This document shows, piece by piece, positions 8,774-17,808 of a stretch of 64,000 nt of DNA. This stretch comes from Comamonas sp. JUb58. Its GTDB lineage: Bacteria > Pseudomonadota > Gammaproteobacteria > Burkholderiales > Burkholderiaceae_C. Within the stretch, counting starts at the first letter, position 1. Each line of letters starts with the position of its first letter. The position numbers were made by a program, and so were the translations under genes. A model generated the notes under the pieces. The model searched no databases. It was given only the letters and a program-made list of their open reading frames with translations, and was not told the origin of the DNA. The stretch is from positions 186,001-250,000 of the forward strand of contig NZ_SOAL01000005.1 in the NCBI RefSeq assembly GCF_004364775.1, written 5' to 3'.

Positions 8774-10117
8774 TCAGCCCTTGGCGGTATCCACCACGGG
8801 AACCTGCACGGGCGCATTCTCCAGCACCGGCTCGTTGTTCAGCACCGCGTTCAACTTGGTGTAGTCCAGCGCGTTTTCCCAGCGCGAGACCACCACCGTG
8901 GCGACGGCATTGCCAATGAAGTTGGTCAGCGAGCGGCATTCGGACATGAAACGGTCCACGCCCAGGATCAGTGCCATGCCGGCCACGGGCACTTCCGGCA
9001 CCACGGCCAGGGTGGCAGCCAGGGTGATAAAGCCCGCGCCAGTCACGCCAGCCGCGCCCTTGGAGCTCAGCATCGCCACCAGCAGCAGTGCAATCTGGTG
9101 TCCCAGGGTCAGGTGGGTGTCGGTCGCCTGGGCGATGAACAGCGCCGCCAGGGTCATGTAGATGTTGGTGCCGTCGAGATTGAAGGAGTAACCGGTTGGA
9201 ACCACCAGGCCCACCACCGACTTGCTGCAACCAGCCTTTTCCATCTTGTGCATCAGCGAAGGCAGGGCCGATTCGGACGACGAGGTGCCCAGTACCAGCA
9301 GCAGCTCATCCTTGAGGTAGCGGATCAGCTTGAGCACCGAGAAACCGCAGGCACGGGCCACGGCACCCAGGATCACCAGCACGAAGAGCAGCGAGGTGAT
9401 GTAGAAGGTGGCGACCAGCTCGGCCAGGTTCAGCAGCGAGCCCAGACCGAATTTGCCGATCGTGAAAGCCATCGCACCAAAGGCACCGATGGGGGCGAGC
9501 TTCATCACGATGTTGACCAGCTTGAAAACGGGCTTGGTCAGCGATTCGAGCAGGTTCAGCACGGGCTTGCCGCTGTCACCGACCATGGCCAGCGACACGC
9601 CAAACAGCACCGCCACCAGCAGCACTTGCAGAATGTTGTCGCCGACAAAGGGGCTGATCAGGGTCTTGGGGATGATGTCCATGACAAAGCCGGTCAGGGT
9701 CATGTCATGCGACTTGGCCACATAGGAGCTGACTTCCTTCTGGTCCAGATCGGCCACATTGATGTGCATGCCGGCGCCCGGCTGCATCACATTGGCCACG
9801 ATCAGGCCCACGATCAGCGCCAGGGTCGAGAAGGTCAGGAAGTACACCATGGCCTTGCCGAACACACGGCCCACGGTGCTCAGGTGCGTCATGTTCGCAA
9901 TGCCGGTCACGATGGTCAGGAAAATCACCGGAGCGATGATCATCTTGATCAGCTTGATGAACGCGTCACCAAAAGGCTTCATCGCCGCACCATATTGGGG
10001 CTCAAAATGCCCCAACAAGACACCGATGGTGATGCCGATAATCACCTGGAAGTACAAAGTCCGGTAAAAAGGCGGTGCCTGTACGGGCGCCTGGCTGGCG
10101 GTGGTATCGATCTGCAT
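8774..10117 (-). CDS. dctA: C4-dicarboxylate:cation symporter DctA
   Basis: DctA imports succinate, fumarate and malate across the inner membrane using Na+ or H+. The 447-residue sequence carries the glutamate-transporter-family signatures: the serine-rich hairpin [33 protein letters not shown], and the second hairpin [17 protein letters not shown]. It has multiple hydrophobic helices and the usual length. A GGAG ribosome site lies about 8 bases before the ATG. It is divergent from the histidine kinase gene across a 156-base gap, so that sensor pair could control it, although nothing in the sequence proves this. Confidence 0.95.
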   Translation of the reverse strand: MQIDTTASQAPVQAPPFYRTLYFQVIIGITIGVLLGHFEPQYGAAMKPFGDAFIKLIKMIIAPVIFLTIVTGIANMTHLSTVGRVFGKAMVYFLTFSTLALIVGLIVANVMQPGAGMHINVADLDQKEVSSYVAKSHDMTLTGFVMDIIPKTLISPFVGDNILQVLLVAVLFGVSLAMVGDSGKPVLNLLESLTKPVFKLVNIVMKLAPIGAFGAMAFTIGKFGLGSLLNLAELVATFYITSLLFVLVILGAVARACGFSVLKLIRYLKDELLLVLGTSSSESALPSLMHKMEKAGCSKSVVGLVVPTGYSFNLDGTNIYMTLAALFIAQATDTHLTLGHQIALLLVAMLSSKGAAGVTGAGFITLAATLAVVPEVPVAGMALILGVDRFMSECRSLTNFIGNAVATVVVSRWENALDYTKLNAVLNNEPVLENAPVQVPVVDTAKG

Positions 10118-10273
10118 GGTGGGGCTCCAAAGATTCTCGGCACCAACTCGGTGCGCTGAGGCGCGTTTGTATCCCAGCCCTTACAGATTGCCCATTAGAC
10201 ATTAGTATTAGGCGCCGCCTTCCTAGAGCTACGGAAAACCCAAACCCAGGGAAACTACCTAGGTCTTCGTTAC
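10118..10273. promoter_or_regulatory. Divergent dctA / histidine kinase control region
   Basis: This 156-base gap is less GC-rich than its surroundings and must hold promoters for both divergent genes. It contains CCTAGAGCTACGG at 10222-10234 and an 8-bp palindrome ACCTAGGT at 10257-10264, two CCTAG-containing elements about 35 bases apart that could be a regulator site. No confident sigma-70 pair could be assigned. Confidence 0.4.
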
Positions 10274-12997
10274 ATGTTTCCGATCATTCCCCGCCGTTCC
10301 CTGCAATCCCTGTGGACCTTCTGTGCCGTGCTGCTGAGCACGGCCGCTGCCGCTGCGGGCGCCTGGCACTGGATGCTGCAGCACAGCCTGGCCGAGGAGA
10401 ACCTGCAGGCCCACCGCCAGCTGAGCCTGTATGCGCAGGCGCTCAGCCAGCGCCTGGACCGCTACCGGGTGCTGCCCGATGTGCTGGCGCTGGATGCCGA
10501 GCTGCGCGAGGCGCTGAGCAGCCCGCAAAGCCCCGAGCAGGTGCTGCGCCTCAACCGCAAGCTGGAACAGGCCAACGGCGCCAGCCTGGCCTCCACCCTC
10601 ACCTTGATCGATGCCCAGGGCGTGGCGCTGGCCGCCAGCAACTGGCGCACGCCGTCCAGCAATGTGGGTGAGGACTACAGCTTTCGCCCCTATGTGCAGC
10701 TGGCGCTGGCCCAGGACAAGGGCAGCTTCTACGGCATTGGCGTGACCACCGGCGAGGCCGGCTACTTCCTCTCGCGCGCCATCACCAGCGATGCCGGCGG
10801 CCAGCACCGGGTGCTGGGCCTGATCGCGATCAAGATCGTGCTGCTGGAGCTGGAGCGCGAATGGATCCAGAACCCCGACATCGTGCTGGCCAGCGATGCC
10901 AACGGCGTCGTGTTTCTGGCCAGCAACGAGGACTGGCGCTACCGCAAGCTCAAGCCCATCGACGCCAGCGCGCAGCTGGAGATGGACCGCACCCAGCAGT
11001 ACCGCAGCCAGCCGCTCAAATCCATGCGCTATGCGCAGCAGCAGCCGCTGGACGAAGGCGGCGCGCTGGTGCAATGGCAAGACCCGGCCGTGGGTCGCAA
11101 GCTCTGGCAAAGCCTGGCCTTGCCCGACACCGGTTGGCAGCTGCACATCTTGCACGATGTGGACAACAGCGTGGCGTCCGCCTGGTGGGCCGCTGGGGCG
11201 GCCGGCGGCAGCTGGCTGGCGCTGTCGCTGCTGCTGCTCTATGCGCGCCAGCGCCAACGCCTGTCGGCCCTGCGCCAGCGCAGCCGCGAGGAGCTTGAAG
11301 CCTTGCTCAAGCAGCATGCGCAAGAGCTGCGCAGCGCGCAGGATGGTTTGGTGGTGGCCGCCCACCAGGCTGGAGCCGGCCACAGCCCGAGCCTGGAACA
11401 CCTGCCCCAGGGCGTGATCGTGATCGATGCCGCGCTGAACCTGGTCGCCTGGAACTCGCGCTACCGGGAGCTGTTCCGGCTGCCGGCGGGCCTGTTGAAA
11501 GTGGGCATGTCGGTCGAGGAGCTGTACCGCTACAACGCACGCCGGGGCCTGCTGGGCTCGGGCGATATCGACGAGGCCATCGAGCGGCGCATGCAGTTCT
11601 TGCGCAGCGGCAAGCCCCATGCACGCGAGAGCGAAAAGGCCGATGGCACCGTGCTGGAGATCCGGGGCAACCCCCTGCCCGACGGCGGCTTTGTGACCAG
11701 CTATGCCGACATCACCAGCTACAAGAATGCGGCACGCGAGCTGCGCTCTCTGGCCGACGCGCTGGAAAAGCGCATTGCCGACCGCACCGAAGACCTGGCC
11801 CAGGCCAAGCGCGAGGCCGAGCAGGCCAACCGCTACAAGTCTAAGTTTGTGGCCGCCGCCGTGCATGACCTGCTGCAGCCGCTGAACGCCGCGCGCGTGT
11901 TTGCCTCGCTGCTGCGCCAGCATGTGCAGGGCGACAAGGCCTTGCAGCTGGCCAGCGATGTGGAAGGGGCGCTGGCCTCGCAGGACGACATCCTCAACAG
12001 CCTGCTCGACATCGCGCGCATGGAATCGGGTCAGCTGGAGGTGAACCGCCGTGACTTTGCGCTGCAGCCCATGCTGGCCCAGCTGGGCAGCAGTCTGGGC
12101 GTGCTGGCCCAGGGCCATGGCCTGCGTCTGCAGGTCATTCCCTGCCGCGCCATGGTGCACAGCGACGAGGCGCTGCTGCGCCGCATCGTGCAGAACTTTT
12201 TGTCCAACGCCATCCGCTACACGCGCCACGGCCGCATCGTGCTGGGCTGCCGCCGCGTCGGCCAGCATCTGCGCATCGAGGTGCATGACCAGGGCCCGGG
12301 CATCCCCGAGAGCCTGCACCGCGAGATCTTTGAGGAATTCCGCCGGCTGGAGACCGGCCGCCAGCATGACCGGGGCGCCGGCCTGGGCCTGGCCATTGTG
12401 GACCGCCTGGGGCGCCTGTTGCAGCACCCGATTGGCCTGCGCTCGACCCTGGGCCGGGGCTCGGTGTTCTGGGTCGAGGTGCCCTTGAGCCTCAGCGCCT
12501 TGGCCCCGGAGCCAGCGCCCCAGGCTGCCGAGGCAGCGCCTGCGGGCGGCCAGGCCGCACCGCTGCAAGGCGCCAGCGCCTGGTGCATCGGCCAGGCCGC
12601 CATCAGCGGCACTGCGCCGCTGCTGCAGCGCTGGGGCTGCCAGGTGGCGCAGCATGCCGATGCCGAGACGGCCTTGGCGCAGGCGCGCAGCGGCCAGGGC
12701 CCTTGGCCCGCCTTTGTGGTGGTGGATGCGGCGCATGCCACGCCAGCGGCCATCCGGGCCTTGCTGGCCTGCGGGCCCAAGACGCCGGGCGTTGTCTGGC
12801 TCAGCGCGGATGCCGATCAGCAAGATGCCGCCAGCCAACAGGCCAGTGCGCTGGGTTGGGGGGTGCTGACCCAGCCCGCGCGGCCAGCCGCTCTGCGTGC
12901 GCTGGTCGGCCAGCTGCTGCTAAGAGCCGGTAACACGACCCAGCAAACCGAAGGTTTGCGGTTGAGACTAGGCGTCAAGCCGCAGGCAGTACAGTAG
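10274..12997 (+). CDS. Hybrid sensor histidine kinase with degenerate receiver
   Basis: The 907-residue membrane kinase has TM1 (about 11-30), a periplasmic sensor (31-298), TM2 (about 299-320), a PAS domain (about 375-480), and a DHp H-box AAAVHDLLQPLNAARVF with His531. An HATPase domain follows (about 626-740, with HDQGPGIP and GAGLGLAIVDRLG), then a C-terminal receiver (about 765-905). The HDLLQPLNAA box is the type I associate with NahK/ErcS'-class kinases. The receiver keeps a phospho-site-like Asp (D818 in FVVVDAAH). It lacks the acidic pair at the first strand (AWCIGQAA), and it has LTQP where LxKP is expected, so phosphotransfer through it is doubtful. A LuxR-type response regulator faces it. 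Confidence 0.88.
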   Translation: MFPIIPRRSLQSLWTFCAVLLSTAAAAAGAWHWMLQHSLAEENLQAHRQLSLYAQALSQRLDRYRVLPDVLALDAELREALSSPQSPEQVLRLNRKLEQANGASLASTLTLIDAQGVALAASNWRTPSSNVGEDYSFRPYVQLALAQDKGSFYGIGVTTGEAGYFLSRAITSDAGGQHRVLGLIAIKIVLLELEREWIQNPDIVLASDANGVVFLASNEDWRYRKLKPIDASAQLEMDRTQQYRSQPLKSMRYAQQQPLDEGGALVQWQDPAVGRKLWQSLALPDTGWQLHILHDVDNSVASAWWAAGAAGGSWLALSLLLLYARQRQRLSALRQRSREELEALLKQHAQELRSAQDGLVVAAHQAGAGHSPSLEHLPQGVIVIDAALNLVAWNSRYRELFRLPAGLLKVGMSVEELYRYNARRGLLGSGDIDEAIERRMQFLRSGKPHARESEKADGTVLEIRGNPLPDGGFVTSYADITSYKNAARELRSLADALEKRIADRTEDLAQAKREAEQANRYKSKFVAAAVHDLLQPLNAARVFASLLRQHVQGDKALQLASDVEGALASQDDILNSLLDIARMESGQLEVNRRDFALQPMLAQLGSSLGVLAQGHGLRLQVIPCRAMVHSDEALLRRIVQNFLSNAIRYTRHGRIVLGCRRVGQHLRIEVHDQGPGIPESLHREIFEEFRRLETGRQHDRGAGLGLAIVDRLGRLLQHPIGLRSTLGRGSVFWVEVPLSLSALAPEPAPQAAEAAPAGGQAAPLQGASAWCIGQAAISGTAPLLQRWGCQVAQHADAETALAQARSGQGPWPAFVVVDAAHATPAAIRALLACGPKTPGVVWLSADADQQDAASQQASALGWGVLTQPARPAALRALVGQLLLRAGNTTQQTEGLRLRLGVKPQAVQ

Positions 12998-13043
12998 TAC
13001 GACAAGGCTTGGCAACGACGTATCAAGGGTTGTGTTAGCGGCT

Positions 13044-13706
13044 CTAAGGCAGCGCTGAGTCGTCGGTGGGCATACCGCCGTCGGCCTCCAGGTTGCGCAC
13101 CAGCACGGCGACCTGGGTGCGGCTGTGGCAGCCGAGCTTTTTCAGGATCGCGGTCACATGCACCTTCACGGTGTGCTCGGTCACGCCCATCTCCTGCGCA
13201 ATCTGCTTGTTGAGCAGGCCATCGGCCAGGTACAGCAGGGTCTTGAACTGGTGCGGGGTCAGCTGCGCCAGGCGGGCGGCCAGCTCGGCATCCTCCTGCG
13301 ACAGCTCGGCCGCCATCGAGGGGAAGACGGTGTCACCTTCCAGCACTGCCTCGATCGCTGCAGTGATGGCATCGGCCGCTGCGGCCTTGGAGATGAAGCC
13401 CGAGGCGCCAAACTGCTGGGCGCGGCGGATGATGCGCGGGTGGTCGTTGGACGAGATAACCACCACCGGCAGCTGCGGGTAGGCACCGCGCACATGCAGC
13501 AGCGCCGAAAAACCATGGGTACCCGGCATCGTCAGATCGAGCAGCACCAGCTCGATGCCAGGGTGGGCCGCCAGCGCCGCGCTGAGCGAGCTGGCACTGG
13601 AGGCTTCCAGCACCTCGAAGGCGCCAAAACGCCCCCGGATCACCTGCACAACGGCAGCGCGAAACAGGGGGTGGTCATCGGCAACAAGCAAGGCGGGAGG
13701 GGACAT
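13044..13706 (-). CDS. LuxR/NarL-type response regulator
   Basis: The 220-residue product (start MSPPALLVADDH, chosen because the receiver begins there) has an intact receiver: ADDHPLF acidic pair, phospho-Asp in LVLLDLTMPG, and Lys in GFISKAAA. A LuxR helix-turn-helix follows (LTPHQFKTLLYLADGLLNKQIAQEMGV, then TEHTVKVHVTAILKKLG). It is convergent with the hybrid histidine kinase 46 bases away and is its likely partner, since that kinase's own receiver is degenerate. Targets may include dctA; this is inference from proximity only. Confidence 0.9.
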   Translation of the reverse strand: MSPPALLVADDHPLFRAAVVQVIRGRFGAFEVLEASSASSLSAALAAHPGIELVLLDLTMPGTHGFSALLHVRGAYPQLPVVVISSNDHPRIIRRAQQFGASGFISKAAAADAITAAIEAVLEGDTVFPSMAAELSQEDAELAARLAQLTPHQFKTLLYLADGLLNKQIAQEMGVTEHTVKVHVTAILKKLGCHSRTQVAVLVRNLEADGGMPTDDSALP

Positions 13707-13786
13707 AGGCGATAGTCTGCCATGGCTGGGCTTCTCCTGTACGGCGCCACCTCCCTGAAGTCCCGTTAAAGCGCTGTGTTTTCGCG

Positions 13787-14773
13787 TCAATCCATCGAGA
13801 TCTTCGCCGCATCGACAATCGATTTCCAGTGCGCCGCATCGCGGGCCAGCAGCGGCTTGAACTCCGCCGGCGTCGAGCCCACGGGGATCAGGCCCATGTC
13901 CAGCAGGCGCTTGCTGATCTCGGGCATCTTGACGATGGCGGCCAGCTCATTGCCCAGTTTGTCCACAATCGGCTGCGGGGTGCTGGCCGGCACAAAGTAG
14001 CCAAACCAGCCATTGGCTTCAAAGCCGCTGTAGCCGGCCTCGGCCATGGTCGGCACATCGGGCAGCGCGGGGTGGCGCTGCGCGCCGGTCACCGCCAAAA
14101 TGCTGACCTTGTCCGATTTGATATGCGGGTAGGCAGCAGCCGCGTCAATGAAGGCCGACTCCAGCTTGCCGCCCAGCATGGCCGCCATTTCGGGGCCCGA
14201 GCCCTGGTAAGGCACGTGGACCATGTCGATGCCGGCCTTGAGCTTGAGCTGCTCGCCATGCAGGTGGGACGAGGTGGCATTGCCGTAGGAGCCGTAGTTG
14301 AGCTTGCCCGGCTGGGCCTTGGCCTTGGCCACGAACTGCTGCAGGCTGGTGATGCCCGAGCTGCGCGGCACAAACACCAGGTCGGCCGATTTGACCGCCT
14401 GCGACACCGGCGCCAGGTCGCTCAGCTGGTATGGCACCTTCTTGTACAGCGCGGGGATCTGCACCAGCGCCGTGATGCCCAGCAGCACCGTGTAGCCATC
14501 GCCGGGCGCCTTGGCCACCAGGTCGTTGCCCATCATGCCGCTGGCACCGGGCTTGTTGTCCACAATCACCGGTTGGCCCCAGCGCTGCGACAGCTGGGTG
14601 CCCATCAGGCGGGCAATGATGTCGGTGCCGCCCCCTGCCGGGTAGGGCACCACCAGCCGGATGGGCTTGCTGGGGTAGTTGTCGGCGGCCAGGGCGCTGC
14701 CGGTGGCAAGCACCAGGGCAGCGCAGGCTGCAGTGGTGAGCACACGGCCCAGGGCCGAGCGGCGGTTTTGCAT
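13787..14773 (-). CDS. Bug-family tripartite tricarboxylate transporter receptor
   Basis: This 328-residue periplasmic solute-binding protein starts MQNRRSALGR, with AGGAGA just upstream. A signal peptide ends at about residue 27 (GSALA/ADNYP). Family signatures are YPSKPIRLVVPYPAGGGTD, QPVIVDNKPGASGMMG and a GYTVLLG segment. Bug proteins bind carboxylates or similar small ligands for TctA/TctB permeases, but no permease is nearby. It lies directly downstream of the acyl-CoA dehydrogenase on the same strand, which suggests the ligand is the acid degraded by this island. Confidence 0.9.
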   Translation of the reverse strand: MQNRRSALGRVLTTAACAALVLATGSALAADNYPSKPIRLVVPYPAGGGTDIIARLMGTQLSQRWGQPVIVDNKPGASGMMGNDLVAKAPGDGYTVLLGITALVQIPALYKKVPYQLSDLAPVSQAVKSADLVFVPRSSGITSLQQFVAKAKAQPGKLNYGSYGNATSSHLHGEQLKLKAGIDMVHVPYQGSGPEMAAMLGGKLESAFIDAAAAYPHIKSDKVSILAVTGAQRHPALPDVPTMAEAGYSGFEANGWFGYFVPASTPQPIVDKLGNELAAIVKMPEISKRLLDMGLIPVGSTPAEFKPLLARDAAHWKSIVDAAKISMD

Positions 14774-14840
14774 GGTTTGTCTCCTATTGCTGGTTATGCC
14801 GCTGGCGCGCTCTGTGGCGTGCTCGGGGCGCTGGTCATGA

Positions 14841-15983
14841 TCAAAGCGTTCGGGCAATGATTTCCTTCATGATCTCGTCGCTGCCGCCGTAGATGCGGCC
14901 AATGCGGGCATCGGTCCAGGCCCGGCCGACCTGGTACTCGGTCATGTAGCCGTAGCCGCCATGCAGCTGCAAAAATTCGTCGAGCAGCTTGTTCTGCAGC
15001 GCCGTCGCATTGAGCTTGACCATGGCCGCGCGGTCCGGGGTCAGATCGCGCGTCAGGTGCAGGCGCATGCAGTCATCGACAAACACGCGCAGCATCGTCG
15101 CCTGGGCCTTGGCCTCGGCCAGCTTGAAGCGGGTGTTCTGGAACTCGAACACCGTCTGGCCAAAGGCCTTGCGCTCGCGGGTGTAGTCCACGGTCTTCTG
15201 CAAAAAGGCCTCGATCGACATGGCAGCGCGCACCGCCACCACCAGGCGTTCCTGCGCCAGCTCGTGCATCAGGTACTTGAAGCCCATGTTCTCTTCGCCC
15301 AGCAGGTTGCCCACCGGCACGCGCACGTCGTCAAAGAACAGCTCCGAGGTGTCCTGCGCCATCAGGCCGATCTTCTCGAGCTTGCGGCCCTTCGCAAAGC
15401 CGGGGGTGCCGTCTTCGACGACGATCAGCGACACGCCCTTGGCCCCCAGATCGGGCGCCGTCTTGCAGACCACGACGACGATCTCGGCATTGATGCCGTT
15501 GGTGATAAAGGTCTTGGCGCCATTGATCACATAGTGGTCGCCGTCGCGCTTGGCCGTGGTGCGCACCGATTTGAGGTCGCTGCCCGCGCCGGGCTCGGTC
15601 ATCGCAATCGCGCCAATCATCTCGCCGGCTGCCATCTTGGGCAGCCAGCGGTCCTTTTGTGCGGTGTTGCCATAGGCATGGATATAGGGCGCAACGATGT
15701 CCGAGTGCAGCGGAAAGCCCAGGCCGCTGGCGCCCGTGCGGGCGATCTCTTCGATCAGCACGGCGGCATGGCCAAAGTCGCCACCGCTGCCATAGGGCTC
15801 GGGCAGCATGGTGTTCAAGAGGCCTTCGCGGCCGGCCTTGCGCCAGACCTCCTTGGGGACGATGCCATCGCGCTCCCACTGCGCATGGAAGGGCACGATC
15901 TCCTTGTCAAAGAAATGGCGGACGGCATCACGGAACTGCAGATGGTCTTCGCGGAACACGCTGCGTTGGGTCAGGTCTTGCAT
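14841..15983 (-). CDS. Acyl-CoA dehydrogenase, long-chain (ACADL) type
   Basis: This FAD enzyme introduces the alpha-beta double bond into acyl-CoA. The 380-residue product (start MQDLTQRSVF) shows MTEPGAGSDLKSV and YVINGAKTFITNG in the middle domain and RKAFGQTVFEFQNTRFKLAE in the C-terminal domain. The medium-chain catalytic Glu position near the C-terminus reads IYGGSDEIMKE (Gly). A Glu lies instead in HELAQERL, as in the long-chain and isovaleryl types, which accept branched chains. It sits between an acyl-CoA ligase gene upstream and a Bug receptor downstream, in a likely three-gene operon. Confidence 0.93.
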   Translation of the reverse strand: MQDLTQRSVFREDHLQFRDAVRHFFDKEIVPFHAQWERDGIVPKEVWRKAGREGLLNTMLPEPYGSGGDFGHAAVLIEEIARTGASGLGFPLHSDIVAPYIHAYGNTAQKDRWLPKMAAGEMIGAIAMTEPGAGSDLKSVRTTAKRDGDHYVINGAKTFITNGINAEIVVVVCKTAPDLGAKGVSLIVVEDGTPGFAKGRKLEKIGLMAQDTSELFFDDVRVPVGNLLGEENMGFKYLMHELAQERLVVAVRAAMSIEAFLQKTVDYTRERKAFGQTVFEFQNTRFKLAEAKAQATMLRVFVDDCMRLHLTRDLTPDRAAMVKLNATALQNKLLDEFLQLHGGYGYMTEYQVGRAWTDARIGRIYGGSDEIMKEIIARTL

Positions 15984-16023
15984 GGTGGTCAAAAGTGGAA
16001 TGAAGAAAAATGAATGAAGGGCA

Positions 16024-17601
16024 TCAGCCCTGGGCGCCGCTGGCACTGCGCAGGCCAAAGCCCGCCTGCGGCGCCTCCTTGAAACGGTCCTTGAGCACGC
16101 GGCGCAGCAGCTTGCCGGTCTCCAGCCGGGGCAGGCTGGGCTCGAACACCAGGCGCTGCGGCCGCTTGACCTTGGACAGGCTGCCAGCGGCCTGATCGAC
16201 AATCGCGCGCGCCATCGCCTCGTCGGGCGCAAAGCCAGGCTTGAGCACCACAACGGCCAGGGTCTGCTCGCCAAAGTCCTCATCGGGCACGCCGACGACG
16301 GCCACCTCTTCCACGGCCGCATGCTGGGCCAGCGCGTTCTCGATTTCTTGCGGGTAGAGGTTGACCCCGCCCGACAAAATCAGGTCGGCGCGCCGGTCGC
16401 TCAGGAACAGAAAGCCTTCGGCATCGACATGGCCGATATCGCCATAGGTGGCCCAGCCGCGCGCATCAATGGCCTCGCGCGTCTTGCGCTCGTCATTGAG
16501 GTACTGGAAAGCGCCGCCGCCCGAGAAATAGACCCGGCCCACCTCGCCCACGCCCAGCTCCTGGCCTTCGTCGCCGACGATGTGCAGCTGGCCGCTGATT
16601 GCCCGGCCGACCGAGCCCGGCCGTGCCCGCCACTGGGCCGAATCGATCAAGGTGGTGCCGCAGCCTTCGGAGCCGGCGTAGTACTCCAGCAGGATGTCGC
16701 CCCACCAGTCCAGCACGCCCTGCTTGACGGCCACCGGGCAAGGTGCTGCCGCATGGATCGCCACGCGGTGGCTGTCCAGCCGGTAGCGGCGCTTGACCTC
16801 ATCGGGCAGCTTGAGCAGGCGCCCCAGCATCGTTGGCACCCACTGGCTGTGCGTGACCTGGTAGCGCTCGATCAGCGCCAGCGCCTGCTCGGGGTCAAAG
16901 CGGCTCATGATGATGGCCGAGCCGCCGACATCCAGGGTGCGCAGGCTGTAGCGCAAGGGCGCTGCGTGGTAGAGCGGCGCGGGCGAGAGGTAGACGGCAT
17001 CTTCATCAAACCGCATGCTGCGCATCCATGCGGCGACTTCGGGGTCGCGCTGCGTGCGGTATGCCGCCGCCAGCAGCGGCTTTTTGATGCCCTTGGGCCG
17101 GCCGGTGGTGCCGCTGGAATAGAGCAGATCGCGGCCCAGCGGGCGCATGGCCAGGTCGATCTCTGCGCCCTGGGGCACAGCCGCCAATGCATCGGCCAAG
17201 GGCGCCACGCCAGGCGTATCGCCATCGACCGAATAGCAGGCCAGCGCCAGGCCCTGCACCGCCTCTTGCGCGGTCGGCCAGGTCTTGCTGGAGACCAGCA
17301 GCATCTTGGCGCCGCTGTCCTGGGCGATATAGGCCACCTCGGCAGCGGTCAGGTGGGTGCTGATGACGGCGGCATACAGGCCGGCCAGCCGCGCGGCCAG
17401 CACCAGTTGCATGATTTCATAGCGGTTCTCCAGCAGCACCGCGATGGTCTCCTCGGCCTGCAGCCCCTGCTGTGCCAGCCACTGCGCCATCTGCTCGGCG
17501 CCCTGCGCTATCTCGCCGGCGGTGTAGCGACGGCCGGTGTCGGCCTGCGTCAAAACCACCCGCTCGGGCTGGGCCTGGGCCCAGCTGAAGAAGTTGTGCA
17601 T
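16024..17601 (-). CDS. AMP-dependent acyl-CoA ligase
   Basis: The 525-residue adenylate-forming enzyme activates a carboxylic acid to its CoA thioester. Motifs are the P-loop YSSGTTGRPKGIKK, YYAGSEGCG, the hinge region FLSDRRADLILSGGVNLYP, and the C-terminal catalytic lysine in LETGKLLRR. ATG at 17601 (MHNFFSWAQ) is chosen because GGAGA lies upstream. It heads the minus-strand operon ligase-dehydrogenase-Bug receptor and is divergent from the thiolase operon. The substrate cannot be read from sequence; a branched or unsaturated acid is suggested by the neighbours. Confidence 0.92.
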   Translation of the reverse strand: MHNFFSWAQAQPERVVLTQADTGRRYTAGEIAQGAEQMAQWLAQQGLQAEETIAVLLENRYEIMQLVLAARLAGLYAAVISTHLTAAEVAYIAQDSGAKMLLVSSKTWPTAQEAVQGLALACYSVDGDTPGVAPLADALAAVPQGAEIDLAMRPLGRDLLYSSGTTGRPKGIKKPLLAAAYRTQRDPEVAAWMRSMRFDEDAVYLSPAPLYHAAPLRYSLRTLDVGGSAIIMSRFDPEQALALIERYQVTHSQWVPTMLGRLLKLPDEVKRRYRLDSHRVAIHAAAPCPVAVKQGVLDWWGDILLEYYAGSEGCGTTLIDSAQWRARPGSVGRAISGQLHIVGDEGQELGVGEVGRVYFSGGGAFQYLNDERKTREAIDARGWATYGDIGHVDAEGFLFLSDRRADLILSGGVNLYPQEIENALAQHAAVEEVAVVGVPDEDFGEQTLAVVVLKPGFAPDEAMARAIVDQAAGSLSKVKRPQRLVFEPSLPRLETGKLLRRVLKDRFKEAPQAGFGLRSASGAQG

Positions 17602-17808
17602 CTCCTCGGTCTCCGTGGTGCACAGCTGACCGCCGCACGCAATCACCTGTGTTACATCTTTACTTTAATTTTGAATCTCTTGTCTCGAATTTCTTCGTTC
17701 CACGGACAGTATCTGGCGTTTTTTTCGATTTTTGCTGCGGGTAAATACCAGTATGTATTCAGTTTTTTGAAACCTATTATTAATTTAATGATCCACAAGT
17801 CTCATTAA
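17602..17808. promoter_or_regulatory. AT-rich divergent control region of the acyl-CoA island
   Basis: This 207-base gap is far more AT-rich than its surroundings and separates the ligase operon (minus) from the thiolase operon (plus). It holds CTCTTGTCTCGA at 17677-17688, which matches CTCATGTCTCGA in front of the iclR gene (27425-27436) at 11 of 12 bases. It also holds an inverted repeat (TTTAATGA / TCATTAAA, 10-base spacer) at 17784-17809, running up to the thiolase start. Both are candidate regulator sites. Confidence 0.55.

Noticed and set aside
5878..12838. Long minus-strand open frames over the glutamate-synthase-like gene (5878-7725) and the hybrid kinase gene (10259-12838)
   Set aside because: They are antisense shadows of well-supported plus-strand genes. 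Their products are rich in His/Gln/Arg/Ala with no family motifs, as expected from high-GC codon bias.
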